21,644 nt of DNA from Intoshia linei (taxonomy: Eukaryota; Orthonectida; Rhopaluridae), in NCBI GenBank assembly GCA_001642005.1, contig LWCA01000634.1, forward strand, positions 1 through 21,644. Direction: 5' to 3'. Below, one piece after another: positions 9,001-18,925 of the stretch. The notes beneath the pieces are model-generated. The model was not told the DNA's origin, did no database searches, and saw only the letters and a program-made list of their open reading frames with translations. Every line of letters begins with the position of its first letter. Positions within the stretch are counted from its first letter, which is position 1. The position numbers were made by a program, and so were the translations under genes.

Positions 9001-11582
9001 ATAAATTTTGAAATTTTTATATTTCATGTTTCCATTGGGGTCCAAAAAAAATACATATTTTGAAACGATGAATCACTGGTTTTGATATAATAAATACAAG
9101 TATATTTTGTCAAAATGAAAGTTCCATAAAAACATTTCAATAAAGCAAAATTATTGAAAATTTTCAAAAATACTAAATTAAAAACAAAATTGGAAATATT
9201 TTTTTTGAAAAAATCAGTAAAAAAATAACATTACAATTTAAAAAATATTTTAATATGGTATGGTAATATAGTATGGGATAATCGATTGTTTATTTATTAA
9301 ACAATAAACAAAAATCTGGATAACTGTAAAGTATACACTAGGGGTCGGCAACATTTTGTATCCCGTGGATGACTTTTTTATATGAAAAAATTATATGGCC
9401 CCATTTTTGAAAATTTACACATGATAGATTTCAATTTTAACTCAACACAAACGTTTCTAGTATATTCAACAAAATAAAATCCACGACAATTTTAAAATTC
9501 AGTATTAAAATAATTATAATGAGCAAATTATAGTAGAAAATATTTAAAACGTTGCAACGTTTAAAACACCACGGTGTTTTAAAGTTGAAAAATTTAAAAA
9601 TCAATAATGTACATATTTACTCAAAGGGCCACCAAAATTATTCTATGGGCCACTGGTGCCGATCCTGTTATACTGTACACATAAAGCTGCCAGTGTAATT
9701 AAATTTAATTTTTAAAAGTTTTTCATTATTGGGTTGTTATTATTGCCAACTTTCCCTTAAATTAAGAAAATCTTTTTATTCATTTTTTAGCGTAGATGCG
9801 AAAAAAAATTAAAATAACTTTTATTCTCTCAAATCTTGAAATTATGTGCTGATTAATGATACAATGTATATTATCATTAATGAATATTATTGCTGGTTCT
9901 AATTATAACTATAATAAATAATCTGAACAAATAGATTATTTGAGTTTTTTTCAAAATTACCGCGATTTTAGATAATACAATATTACACAATATTTCAAAA
10001 AACCTTCTAAAATCAACACATTAAAAAATTTAATTTATATTGTAAATAAAAGAATGTAGATTGAATAAATTCCTAATAAATTCTGTCAATATTTTATTTT
10101 AATAATGACTTTATCATTGTAATTTTAACGCTCTCATTTTATTAAATTCCATTCCCACTCTAATAAAAACATCATATTGATTGAGTAAAAAAAATTATCA
10201 TGAAAACTACCAAATATCGTAATAATGACTTATTTACATCATTAATATATTATAAAGTGAACGTCACAGAAATTTTTATAATTACCTCAGCAGTGACTCT
10301 ATTAGTTTCTCCTGTAAACAATAAAAGCAATGCATCATCCTCTGTTTTAACATTTAAAATGTTTAAATTTTTCAAATTAATATTTTTTTTTGAGTCTTCA
10401 TACAATAAGACCCTATTTAAATCTTCCATTTCTGTAATATTGCTTTTTGTATCTAGCAAATCGTAAATTACTTCATTGTATATTTCTATATAGGATATCT
10501 GAATTGAATAATTTGTTTCTATTTTCTAAAAAGACTTCATTATTATTAAAACTTAATTATAAAACTTTTAGTATAACATCATATATGTATGAAATTGTTC
10601 TAGGAATAATTCCTCTATCAGTATATTTCTTATCTCCACCAGTTATTGAATACGTTTTCCCGCTTCCAGTCTAAAAATTAAATTGATTACTAAAATTTAT
10701 TTTACTATTTATATTTTTTTTTAGATAATCTATTTTACTTGTCCATATGCGAATATAGTTCCATTGTATCCTTCCAAAACACTAAATTAATATATTATGG
10801 TTGTAATCCAATATTTGGGCAGGGGTTTCACCCTTTTTGATGTACGTAACATATTATTTTAATTGTTTCATGGACAGCAAATGTATCTTAAATACAAAAA
10901 CATATATAAAATTGAAAGTCTATGAGTGTGGCACCGCTTAATTCTAAAATTAACCGTTCCAGAATTAAAAAACTCGATTTCTAATACAGTTTTTGAGAGT
11001 GATGTTTTATCGCAAACACAATTTAAAAAAACGTACATTCTGGGACATTTTTTGAATAGTTTTTAATCTGCAAGAACTTATAGTTTATACAACAATACAT
11101 TTGATAGTATCAATAAAATTTTTTTTATAAAAGCATAAATTTCATCACGGCCACGAGGATGATGACTCCTGATATCGACTAAAAGCTTTGTAAATGCTTT
11201 GAAAACCTTGAAATTTTAAATTGGTTTTAATACCTATCAATAATTTCAGTTGCTACTTGATCAAAAATTTCATCTTGTTTGGTATCTTGATTGAATACTT
11301 TTTTAAATCTACATTTAATACATAAAAAATTTTCCACTGTTGTGTACGTAAAATTAGCGACATTTTTAGTATTATTTACAAATTGATTTTTCTGGTCTTT
11401 GGGTAAATTAAATGTGACTGTATTTTTTTCATTTTTTTCGTGAATTGAGTAAGACTAAATGAATAATATATTAAAACCGATAAAAACACAATTTATTTAA
11501 CCTGTTGTTTATCTGTTAAATTTGGTTTAAACCGAGCATAAATTGGAATACTGTGTTGTAGAGAACCCTTAATATTTGACAT
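6036..11582 (-). CDS. KIF6: Kinesin-like protein KIF6 (kinesin-9 family)
   Basis: KIF6 is a plus-end microtubule motor of the kinesin-9 family, linked to motile cilia. Thirteen exons (high to low): 11582-11502, 11454-11348, 11308-11234, 10781-10739, 10670-10566, 10525-10286, 8166-8045, 8000-7810, 7758-7670, 7310-7165, 7037-6932, 6891-6768, 6724-6036. Every phase closes, giving 705 aa (human about 814). The start ATG is followed by SIPIYARFKP, the kinesin first strand. P-loop GQTGSGKT is at residues 101-108, split by an intron after Q102. Switch I NASTRSH is at 222-228 and switch II DLAGSE at 255-260. Then come TEAKYINLSLHYLEQ, SVLRDSLGGNCMT and SCKFAQRVALIK, closer to KIF6 than KIF9 as I recall both. 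A coiled-coil stalk and the KIF6-like end DLTGNEDADKAIRDFI follow. Introns range from 39 to 2119 nt. It is head-to-head with CCDC146 and tail-to-tail with MPC1. Confidence 0.95.
7462..7654. mobile_element. Short-TIR MITE in a KIF6 intron
   Basis: A perfect 13-bp inverted repeat, AGTGGCGGCTTGT at 7463-7475 and ACAAGCCGCCACT at 7642-7654, bounds about 190 bp. The GC-rich termini contrast with the AT-rich interior, as in DNA-transposon MITEs. No clear target duplication is visible. The right end lies about 15 nt from the splice donor of KIF6 exon 9 (the exon ending at 7670). Confidence 0.6.
8522..8990. repeat. Tandem ~110-117-bp repeat, about four units, in a KIF6 intron
   Basis: Four consecutive units share the order: 'aaatccgattttactaaatcttatgag', then 'aaaatccaatt..atcaacc', then 'ttaagggaaatatcctcttttt', then 'caatatttttttga'. 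Unit boundaries are near 8522, 8636, 8753, 8869 and 8956. The same family recurs in CCDC146 introns in both orientations. A flanking block (9036-9070, 'ggggtccaaaaaaaa') is also shared, inverted, with 13027-13070. Units are diverged from one another, so the array is old. Confidence 0.75.
9339..9667. mobile_element. hAT-like MITE in the largest KIF6 intron
   Basis: The left end TAGGGGTCGGCAAC at 9339 pairs with the reverse complement of GTGCCGATCCTG ending at 9667. 'GGGGTCGGCAAC' with internal GGCC-rich segments (GGGCCACC, GGGCCACTGG) is typical of animal hAT MITEs. The 8-bp flanks GTATACAC and TTATACTG share five positions, consistent with a decayed target duplication. The centre carries two adjacent palindromes (9547-9562 and 9560-9583). 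Confidence 0.7.
9668..10285 (-). other. Remainder of the KIF6 2.1-kb intron, no recognisable feature
   Basis: The AT-rich intron sequence between the hAT-like MITE and the exon ending at 10286 shows no coding similarity or clear repeat structure by eye. The intron runs from 10285 to 8167 on the minus strand, with donor GTAATT and acceptor AAAAAG. Confidence 0.5.
10941..11060. repeat. Partial relative of the 4401-5140 inverted-repeat MITE
   Basis: TTCTAATACAGTTTTT (10978-10993) and AACGTACATTCTGGGAC (about 11029-11045) occur in the same order and orientation as TTCTAATACAGTTTTT and AACATACATTCTGGGAC in the right half of the MITE in the AQR intron. The intervening sequence is alignable but shorter. 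No inverted partner arm is seen here, so this is a truncated copy inside the 452-nt KIF6 intron. Confidence 0.55.
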
Positions 11583-11910
11583 TCTTGACTGTACCAATTT
11601 CTAATGAAGTATTTGATACAATTTGAAAATAAACACAAATTGTTTAGAAACTGATAAACAATATTTTTTAATTCTAAAAATAATATTATATTTTTCGGTT
11701 TAATAATAAATGGCCGTTTTATTTTAGTATTTTGTTATTTATTTACATACAGCATATCTAGATATTTTAAATATTGCTTGGATGTTGCGTGTCAAAGATT
11801 TAAAAAATTTTACTTTTTAGTTTATGTTAATATGTAAAATTGTGGTAACTAGATATACAAATATAACTATAATAACTGTAAACAACATTCAGCTACCTTT
11901 AATAACGCTA
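11583..11910. promoter_or_regulatory. Probable bidirectional promoter between KIF6 and CCDC146
   Basis: Only 328 bp separate the two start codons, which point away from each other, so both promoters must lie here or overlap the 5' exons. Both genes act in cilia. Forkhead-type motifs matching RYMAAYA are present: GTAAACA at 11878-11884, ATAAACA near 11628 and 11656, and TGTAAATA (minus strand) near 11745. In such AT-rich DNA these may be chance matches. No convincing RFX X-box was found. An in-frame upstream ATG for CCDC146 exists at 11824. Confidence 0.55.
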
Positions 11911-14900
11911 ATGGAGTGTCCTTTATCAGAATCGGAATCGGAAGATTCTGAAAGACAGATGGATGGTGAACTGAAAAGGGAATCTTTTATATTGGAACCA
12001 ATTATACCTGATAATTCAGAACTTACTAATGAAAATAGAGATATCATAACAGAAGTTTCATCGAGTTCTATTCTTCAAATGCTCGATCAAGTTTTTTTAG
12101 TTAATATGGAATCATTTTCTTTATTTAGTTATCTATTAATGGAAAATTGAATACGATTGATGTTTCATTTCTTAAATCCAAATATTCTAATATGCATGAC
12201 AATTTAAAAAAGTATTGTATAAATTATCTCGTTTTTATGCGCATTTAGAATTAGTATTTTGGAAGCAGAGTACATTCATGATAGAAAAACTAAAGCAGAT
12301 ATATTGGAATTTTACAAGTCCAGAATATCTGATATTGAATCTTTTACTCCAACAAAAAAAATACAAGATAAAAATAGTGATGTGTCAGATGAAGAATCAG
12401 TCGCCCAACAACTTTCGCAACCCATCACCAATATTGAAGTTGAATCATCTAATGAAATGTTAAATTTAAGAAAACAGCTCTTGTCCACCAATAATGAACT
12501 GTCTCAAATTGAAGATCGTCAGTATCAAATTTTATACAAAATAAACCAGTAATTTTCGCTGTTTTAATAGAAATGCTAATTTTATTTATTTTAATTTCAA
12601 ATTTTAAATTTTATTTAAAGTCCATTTTTATTTTTAGCCTTGAAGAGGAAAAATCAATTTTAGAAAAAGAATTAAAACGTTTACCAACTATAGAGGTACG
12701 TAATATATATTTATAATACAGATTAATTACTCGTTAATTGAAAAACATTCTTGATTAAAGGACTGAATTTTTCTAAAGTACACAAATTCCATTTCAATTT
12801 AAAATGACTAGCATCATAATTATACTAAAGCTTTTTCGGTTCAAATTAAAAGCTTTAGATACTTAAAACATATTATTTTTTTTTTGATTAATGATGATAA
12901 TAATTGTTGATTATTAATTATATGAAATAAAATGACTTGCAAATATAAGTTAAGTGGAATAAAAATCAAAATATTTTCATTTTTTCATTGTTTTAATGCA
13001 ATGGTTCTGGGTTCAAATAGTATACGGACCCCATTTCAAAATATTTATTTTTTTGGACCCAAAGGGAAGCATCAAATATAAAACATTGATACAAAAATTA
13101 AAGGTCATTGTCATCATAGACATTATAGAATTCCGAAAAATATTGGAAAATAAGGATATTTTCCTTAAGCGTTGGTAATATTAGAGTTTTATTTTCAAGT
13201 TAGAATAAGAGGTTTTTCTCATAAAATTTGGTAGAATTATGTTTTTCAAAAAAATATGGAAAAAGGGTATTTTTACCTTAAGGAGTGATAAAATTAGATT
13301 TTTAATTTTGTGGTTGGATTAAGTCGATTTTTTAGGAAAAACATTCGCGATAACGGCATGAGATTTTTTTTCATCACCAATTATTACGTTAACGAGAAAT
13401 TAGTTTGTAAAAAATGTTTTAAATAAATGTAATGGTCATAAATTGTAACTTATAATAGGGTGATCCAAAGCATGGCCCGCGGGCCGCATGCGGCCCTTAT
13501 ATATACATTTATATATTCATGTATTGAAATGAATGAATTCATAAATTTAGACAATAAATGATAAAAACGAAATACTAAACAATGAAATAACAAAAAAACG
13601 CAGAGAAATTGGTCAATTTACTCAAGAAATTCAAATGTTAAATACTGAAATAGAGAAATGCAACGAAAGCGTTAAGGAAAATGATAAATTGATAGCAAAA
13701 AGTTGTGATAAACTTGAAAAATTGAAGGTACATTTAACAAAATACATCTACATTTTGACTAGGGAGATTTAGTATCAGTGAGTTCTCTTCCATCTCAAAT
13801 CAGCAAGGAAATTGAACGTTACTCAAAACAAAAAGTGTAATTAATTAAAAAATAATAATGAATTATTAAAATATTAATGGTACCTATCTAATTACAGATT
13901 ATTAAAACCATTGCCCTACTTTGAGGTGAAAAATTTTGACCAGCCGGAAATAGACGACTCATAAACAAATAATTGATGTCCATTCTATAGAGCAGGCATT
14001 CCCAAACGTTATTGATCTCGCGCCCCCTGATAAATGTTATATTAGTCACATTACTAATAGCAATGTGCAGAATTAAATCTATAATAACATGTCTACCTGC
14101 ATAAAACTCAAATTTTAAAAAAATGGAATTTATTTTGTATTATAATAATAATAGGAGTGTTATTTGTAATTATAAATGCATTGACTAACATTTTTGATAT
14201 TTAATCCTTACTTATATAAAACTCTTTGTCTGTCTGTTTGTGTTATCGTTTATTTAAATAATTAAGAACTTTATTAATTACCGGATTGGATTAAGTGGGT
14301 TTTTTAAAACAATATTGAACAAAGGGGGATTTTAATTTAGGGGTCGGTAAAATCAGCTTTTTATAAAACTATTGAAACAAGGGAATTTTTCCCTTAAGGG
14401 TTGCTAAACTTGAGTTTTTTATTTTGTGGTTATATTAAAAGGATTTTCCCCATTAGGTTTGGTAAAATCGGTTTATTTAGAAACATCGGATAAAAAAGTG
14501 GAGTAATCTATAAGACTTTGAATTTCAAAGTTTGAAACAGTATTTTTTATTAAATTTTATTAATGCTACCGTGAAATTATTAATCGTGCGATTTTATTCT
14601 CATTTTACCAATACTTAGGGTAAAACTCCTTTTTTTCCATTATTTTTTGAAAAACCCGATTTTACCAATACCTAAGTGAGCAATTCACTTTTATCTATAT
14701 TTTTTAGAAAAATCTAATTTAACCAAATACTTCCAGCATTGCCGAATAACACGTACCGAGTTTCTTTGCGGAAGAGACTCTGGCGAAATTTTTGTTAAAA
14801 TTGCTGTTTTTCGTTAAAAAATTGAAAAACATGACTAAATAATTAATTTCAAAAATCAAAAATATAATTAAAATGTTTTGTTTGGATATTAGTTTAAGCT

Positions 14901-17900
14901 TTAGACCAGGGGTGCAAAACCTGCGGCCCTGAAAGCGTTTTAGTGTTGCCCTGGGAAATTCATGTTATCATAATGCAATATATAATTGTACTTAAAATTT
15001 AAAAATTTAAAACTCATACAAAAAAATGTATCTTTTTAATTATTTATTAAATTTTTTTCAGGGCTCCCTGAAACCAGCAAGGCCCCACGCTGGGAATGAC
15101 TGCTCTAGAGCGACATTCATTTGATCGATGTATTGTTGGATCGCTCATCATAAAGCGACATAATTATTGATTTTACTAATTTATCATATTATTAATTTTT
15201 TACCAAAATTTAGTTGGGTTTTTAAGGGATTTTTTTTTTTTTTACCCAATTTTTAAAGATTTTTATGATTATTTTTCCGACAAAAATTTTGAAGGGTTTT
15301 TAAGGAATATTTTTTTTATTCAATTTTTAAATAATTTGAAGATACCTTAAAATGTTAAAAATATTCTTTTAAAAACCCTAAAAAATTTTGGTCGAAAAAT
15401 TATCATCAAAATATTTAAAAAATGTCCGCCTAAAAACCCTACCAAATCTAAGCACCAAAATTTTCTTTAAAATATTTAAAAATTGTGAGAAAAAAGCAAT
15501 AATATGATTAATTAGCAAAATTTATGATGTCGCGCTATGATGCTCCAACAATACACTGCTCAAATGTATGTCCCTTAAATTATTAAATAATTTATCATCA
15601 TAAAGTAAATTCTAAAACTCAATAAATATTTATACTTTTATAAATAGAGTTATAAATAAATATAAACCCTAAATGTAAATATGTCGTGTACTCTAAATTT
15701 AAAAACATTTTTTAAAGAATTAGGGTCAAATGTAGTAATTATAGTTAATTTAATGAAATAAAAATTAACGGTTTAAAATTTCTGCGAATCCATTTGGGGA
15801 AGCGCTGCGTATGAACTATTTATCTTTTTATTTTTATTTAATTGCTAGCGAATTGCTACTAACGTTATACGCACTTTTTGATTTTAAACTAGATAGTAAT
15901 GTTAATTTAGAGATGTATTAAGAAAAAGTGAAATGTATCAACAAGAAGTAGACGACATAAACACAACATTATCTAAATACGATCAACAAGTTATGACAAA
16001 ATATGATGAGATCAATTCTATAAAATCAGAATTATCCCGAATTAACGAAGAAATGTCGGAATCTGAACGACTCATCTCAGCTTTTACAACCGATTTAAAC
16101 ATGTCACGAGAAAAAGAAGTAGTTTTACTCGGTGACAGGTAATATTTTTTATTATGTGTATATTTTCAAAATTTTTACGTTTTTTAGTATCTACTAGCGT
16201 AGCCACCCTATATATAAATTTTTCTATTTAAAAAAATATCCGATGGAAAATAGGTTTCTATTTTGAAAATAATGATTATTCATGACGTTTAACGAAACTA
16301 ATTAAAATTTAAATTTAAAATTTATAAAATAAAATAGAGCAAACATGGATATCAATTTGAAATATTTAAACATCGACAAAAGAACAGAGAATGAATTGCA
16401 AAATAGACATTTAAAAGATAAGGAACGTGAATTGCGAAATTTAAAAAAATCAGAAGTTCAGCACAAATTTTGCTTAGACCAACTAAAAAGTTTAAAAAAT
16501 GCTTTTGACAGGGTTAACGAAACAGTAATAACAATTATAATGAAACATTAAATTAATAAAAACCGTAGAACAATTTGGTGTCTCAACCAAACCAACTACT
16601 GCTTAGAAGACGATTCGATGTAAAACACGAAGTTGACACATTAAAACGGGCATTATCTCAACAAAATTCATTGACAAATATAGAATCTTTAAAAGTTGAT
16701 AATTTTATCAACGAAGAAGAATCACTTTTAATGGAACAATCTGATTTAAGAATTGAAGTTATAGAACTATCAAGGCTGGCCATTATAAAAGTTAATTATT
16801 GGAATTATTGTTTATCCTCGATTGGTGTGATAATGAATTGGTATAGTGGTAATAAATTGATAATTTTGATTATTCCTTAATCGGAATAATAGTTCCTCAA
16901 AATGACATCCAAACTTGAATTTCCTTAAACATGGATAATATTAATTTATAACCAATTTTTTTCATGAAAACGATGCAAATGATGTCAAAGATTACTTTTT
17001 AAAGTCATACAATTCAATTGCCCAATTCGAGGGATATTTTTATTATTGCTATTGCAATATTTATACTACATGTTTGTTTCCAGTAAATTATTAAAATTAA
17101 AATTTAGAATGATGAGAGAGAACAAAAATCTAAAGATTACCAAAAATCCGAACAAAGATTTACAAAAATCATGGATGATTTGAAGCAAAAAGAATTGATT
17201 ATCAAAGAAATGAAAAAGAAATATGTATTATTGCATGAAAGGTAATTTTTATTTTTTACAATTACAAATTTTTAATTGTAATAAATCAATTTAGACTGGA
17301 AGACTTTGCCAAAATTTACTATTTAATAAAAAACGAAAGAAACAAATGTGTTACCAGCATTCAAATATCCTTACAAAAGAATTCTGAGCTTTCCGAAAAA
17401 ATAAAAATTTTCCATAACGAAATTGAAATATTAAGAAACAACTCAAATAAAAAGGAAAAGTATGTTTATCCACATTAAAACATACATAAAATTTAGTGGT
17501 TTACATAAAAAAAGAATGAAAATATCTAGCGACATACTAATTAGAGATAACGTACAAATGGATTTGTCTAAAAATTTGTCTCTTGAAGATAAATTGATTG
17601 AAGAAAGGGAACAACAAAGATTGAAAATTTCACGATTAAATCAAATGATTAATTTATCCGAAGAGTACATGATAAATCAGAGAAAAATATACGATCAAGC
17701 TACAAAAATTAGAAACGACAGGGGTATCGAATTGGTAAAACTAAACGCGGATGTCTGTTTGTTCTATCAAAAATTTAACACTCAAGGTACAGATTCATAT
17801 ATTCTGTTGTTAAGCGCATATTTTAGAGGAAACTATAAAACATTCCGAAATTGAATATAAACTGAGATTAGATGATATAAATAACATTAATTTGGAATTA

Positions 17901-18908
17901 AACGAACAAAAAAGAAACTGTGAAAATTTAAAAAAATTGGTGCCCAAAATAAATGACTATAAGAATGAATTATTAGTCTTGAATCAACAGGTTAAAATTT
18001 ATTAATTGTATTAATCATACCAATTGTTTTTAGATTGATATATGCAAGCAGCGTAAAATAGAATTGGAAAAAAGGACCGAAAATCCAAAAACTGAAAATA
18101 GAACACGCTATTTAGATAACCCTGAACAAAGTTATTGTACATTGAGCAATAAATTGTTCACACTAGAAAAACAATTGGGAAACACTGAAGAAAAACTTTT
18201 GGAAAAAGAATTAATATCACGGCAAGTAAACAGGTTGATTCATGAAATTAAAACAGATATAAACAACAGAAGAAATGAAACATTTGAAATTGGAAATAAG
18301 GTAAAAATATTTACTCTTTAAATTTAACATTTATTTAATTTTTGTTAATTGATATAACAGATAAATGAAATCCAACGAAGTATAAAAACCAAAACCAAAA
18401 ATATTAAAGCATTAATAGCAGAAATTTCGTTGAATCAAGCAAAAAAATTCAAACACATCAAAATCAAGGAAGAAGCTGAAGAGAATATTAAAAATATTTA
18501 CGAGTACTTTTAAATCAATTTTTCATTTATTTATGCATCCTTTAATCTTTTAAAATTAGTAATATGGATAACGGCAAGTATCCATCCAAAAAAATTGAAC
18601 AAAATTGGAATAGATATTGTGAAAATAATAAACGCATTCAAATAGACAAGGAAGTTATGGAAAAGGTTTCTATTAATAATATACCCTTTTAACTTTTTTT
18701 CAAGACTGATGAATGGAAAAATCAACACAGGTTATTGAATGGAGGTTTTACTATGGCTGACCCCCGCCCGAATGCTTATATTCCTGAAAACGACAGCCAA
18801 TTACCTATACCTAAACCTTATGGGGTCCATGCACCGTTCAAACCTTCTGAACACGGTGCAAATATGCGTCACATACGAAATCCAACCATTAAAGATATTG
18901 AAATATAA
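11911..18908 (+). CDS. CCDC146: Coiled-coil domain-containing protein 146 (centriole/axoneme)
   Basis: CCDC146 is a long coiled-coil protein of centrosomes, basal bodies and sperm flagella. Seventeen exons: 11911-12090, 12129-12211, 12249-12548, 12638-12695, 13551-13727, 13763-13836, 15911-16138, 16338-16524, 16569-16790, 17108-17241, 17295-17459, 17497-17786, 17827-17990, 18034-18300, 18361-18503, 18560-18665, 18705-18908. Phases close to 993 aa (human about 955). An acidic N-terminus ([12 protein letters not shown]) precedes almost continuous coiled coil. Blocks matching human as I recall it: [73 protein letters not shown]. The diagnostic C-terminus contains [28 protein letters not shown] and [10 protein letters not shown]. 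Introns range from 35 to 2074 nt. The ATG at 11911 is preferred to the in-frame one at 11824 because the added residues look non-coding. Confidence 0.94.
12755..13009 (+). other. CCDC146 intron 4, first part
   Basis: The 855-nt intron (12696-13550) begins with plain AT-rich sequence and shows no gene or clear repeat in this segment. Downstream it holds a satellite-family fragment and a hAT-like end, listed separately. Confidence 0.45.
13010..13340. repeat. Dispersed copy of the ~115-bp repeat family in CCDC146 intron 4
   Basis: Relative to 8440-9080 this copy is inverted. It holds 'ggaccccatttcaaaatattt', 'tttttggaccc', then about two units with 'ttttccttaagcgttggtaat', 'ctcataaaatttggtagaatt', 'ttttcaaaaaaatatgg' and 'ttaccttaaggagtgataaaatt'. 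Any reading frame here comes from the repeat and is not a gene. Confidence 0.65.
13457..13500 (+). mobile_element. Isolated hAT-like terminus with GC palindromes
   Basis: AGGGTGATCCAAAGCATGGCC resembles the outer end of many animal hAT elements. It is followed by two overlapping perfect palindromes, GGCCCGCGGGCC (13474-13485) and GGCCGCATGCGGCC (13482-13495). No opposite terminus was found nearby. The GC island lies about 50 nt upstream of CCDC146 exon 5. Confidence 0.5.
13898..13966 (+). other. Possible alternative 3'-terminal exon of CCDC146
   Basis: After the exon 6 donor (exon ends 13836), an acceptor ATTACAG ends at 13897 in the same phase as the main acceptor at 15910. Joining there adds a short open frame ([21 protein letters not shown]) and a stop TAA at 13964-13966. 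The constitutive product is clearly the one using 15911, because it aligns with human CCDC146 without gaps. The short form would truncate the protein at about 290 residues. It could be a cryptic or decayed exon. Confidence 0.25.
13993..15102. mobile_element. hAT-like element with 8-bp target duplication, nested in foldback MITE
   Basis: The left terminus CAGGCATTCCCAAACG mirrors the right terminus CGCTGGGAATGACTG. Flanks are CTATAGAG (13985-13992) and CTCTAGAG (15103-15110), matching at seven of eight positions and fitting the nTnnnnAn hAT preference. The uninterrupted second copy of the host MITE supplies an empty site. Subterminal CGCGCCCCC and GGCCCCAC are hAT-like. The interior holds a satellite-family segment and a second hAT-like end at 14909 (CAGGGGTGCAAAACC), so the element may be composite. 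No transposase frame is visible. Confidence 0.75.
14290..14740. repeat. Satellite-family segment inside the hAT element
   Basis: Forward units (14290-14480, with 'ttcccttaagggttgctaaac' and 'tttggtaaaatcgg') are followed by inverted units (14590-14740, with 'aaaacccgattttaccaatac'). These match the family at 8522-8990 and 13010-13340. Upstream, 'ctctttgtctgtctgtttgt' (14222-14241) may mark the edge of the mobile unit that carries them. Confidence 0.6.
15578..15910 (+). other. End of CCDC146 intron 6, no recognisable feature
   Basis: AT-rich intron sequence between the foldback MITE and the acceptor TTTAG ending at 15910. No repeat or coding similarity was seen. The whole intron is 2074 nt, about three quarters of it transposon-derived. 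Confidence 0.5.
16791..17107 (+). other. CCDC146 intron 9 (317 nt)
   Basis: The donor GTTAAT follows exon 9 and the acceptor TTTAG precedes exon 10. The first ~90 nt remain open in frame, but the frame does not match CCDC146 family sequence and ends in a stop. I treat it as an intron with no other content. Confidence 0.7.
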
Positions 18909-18919
18909 ATATAAACAGT

Positions 18920-18925
18920 TTTATT
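18920..18925 (-). terminator. Candidate CTNS polyadenylation signal overlapping its stop codon
   Basis: On the minus strand the CTNS end reads GAAGAATAAAACTG. The AATAAA hexamer includes the TAA stop. Cleavage 10-30 nt downstream would fall within or beside the last CCDC146 codons on the other strand. No clear AATAAA for CCDC146 was found in the first ~150 nt after its stop. Confidence 0.45.

Larger units (their letters stand above)
13971..15577. mobile_element. Foldback MITE (copy 1) interrupted by a hAT element
   Basis: The left arm is split: 13971-13992 and 15111-15205. The right arm (about 15480-15577) is its reverse complement. Shared blocks include CATTTGA, TGTATTGTTGGA, GCGACAT and ATCATATTATT. 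Between the arms, ~73-bp AT-rich subrepeats ('gggtttttaaggg', 'tttttaaagattttgaaga') run forward to about 15345 and then inverted ('aaaaaccctaaaaaattttgg') to about 15480. A second copy lies at 19795-20605. No coding capacity. Confidence 0.75.

Noticed and set aside
10200-10674. Plus-strand frames opposite the KIF6 motor exons
   Set aside because: They are antisense shadows of conserved kinesin exons 10525-10286 and 10670-10566.
11770-11800. GTTGCGTGTCAAAG as an RFX X-box for the ciliary gene pair
   Set aside because: The second half-site does not match the consensus and the first half has a purine where a pyrimidine is needed.
11824-11910. Upstream in-frame ATG as the CCDC146 start
   Set aside because: It adds 29 Ile/Thr/Val-rich residues unlike the acidic family N-terminus, with base composition like the non-coding flank.
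12996-13178. 60-codon plus-strand frame
   Set aside because: It lies in a dispersed satellite-family copy within CCDC146 intron 4.
14909-15102. A separate 194-bp hAT MITE ending at the same right terminus
   Set aside because: Its flank CTTTAGAC matches CTCTAGAG at only six of eight positions, while the 13993 end matches seven and is supported by the empty site in foldback copy 2.
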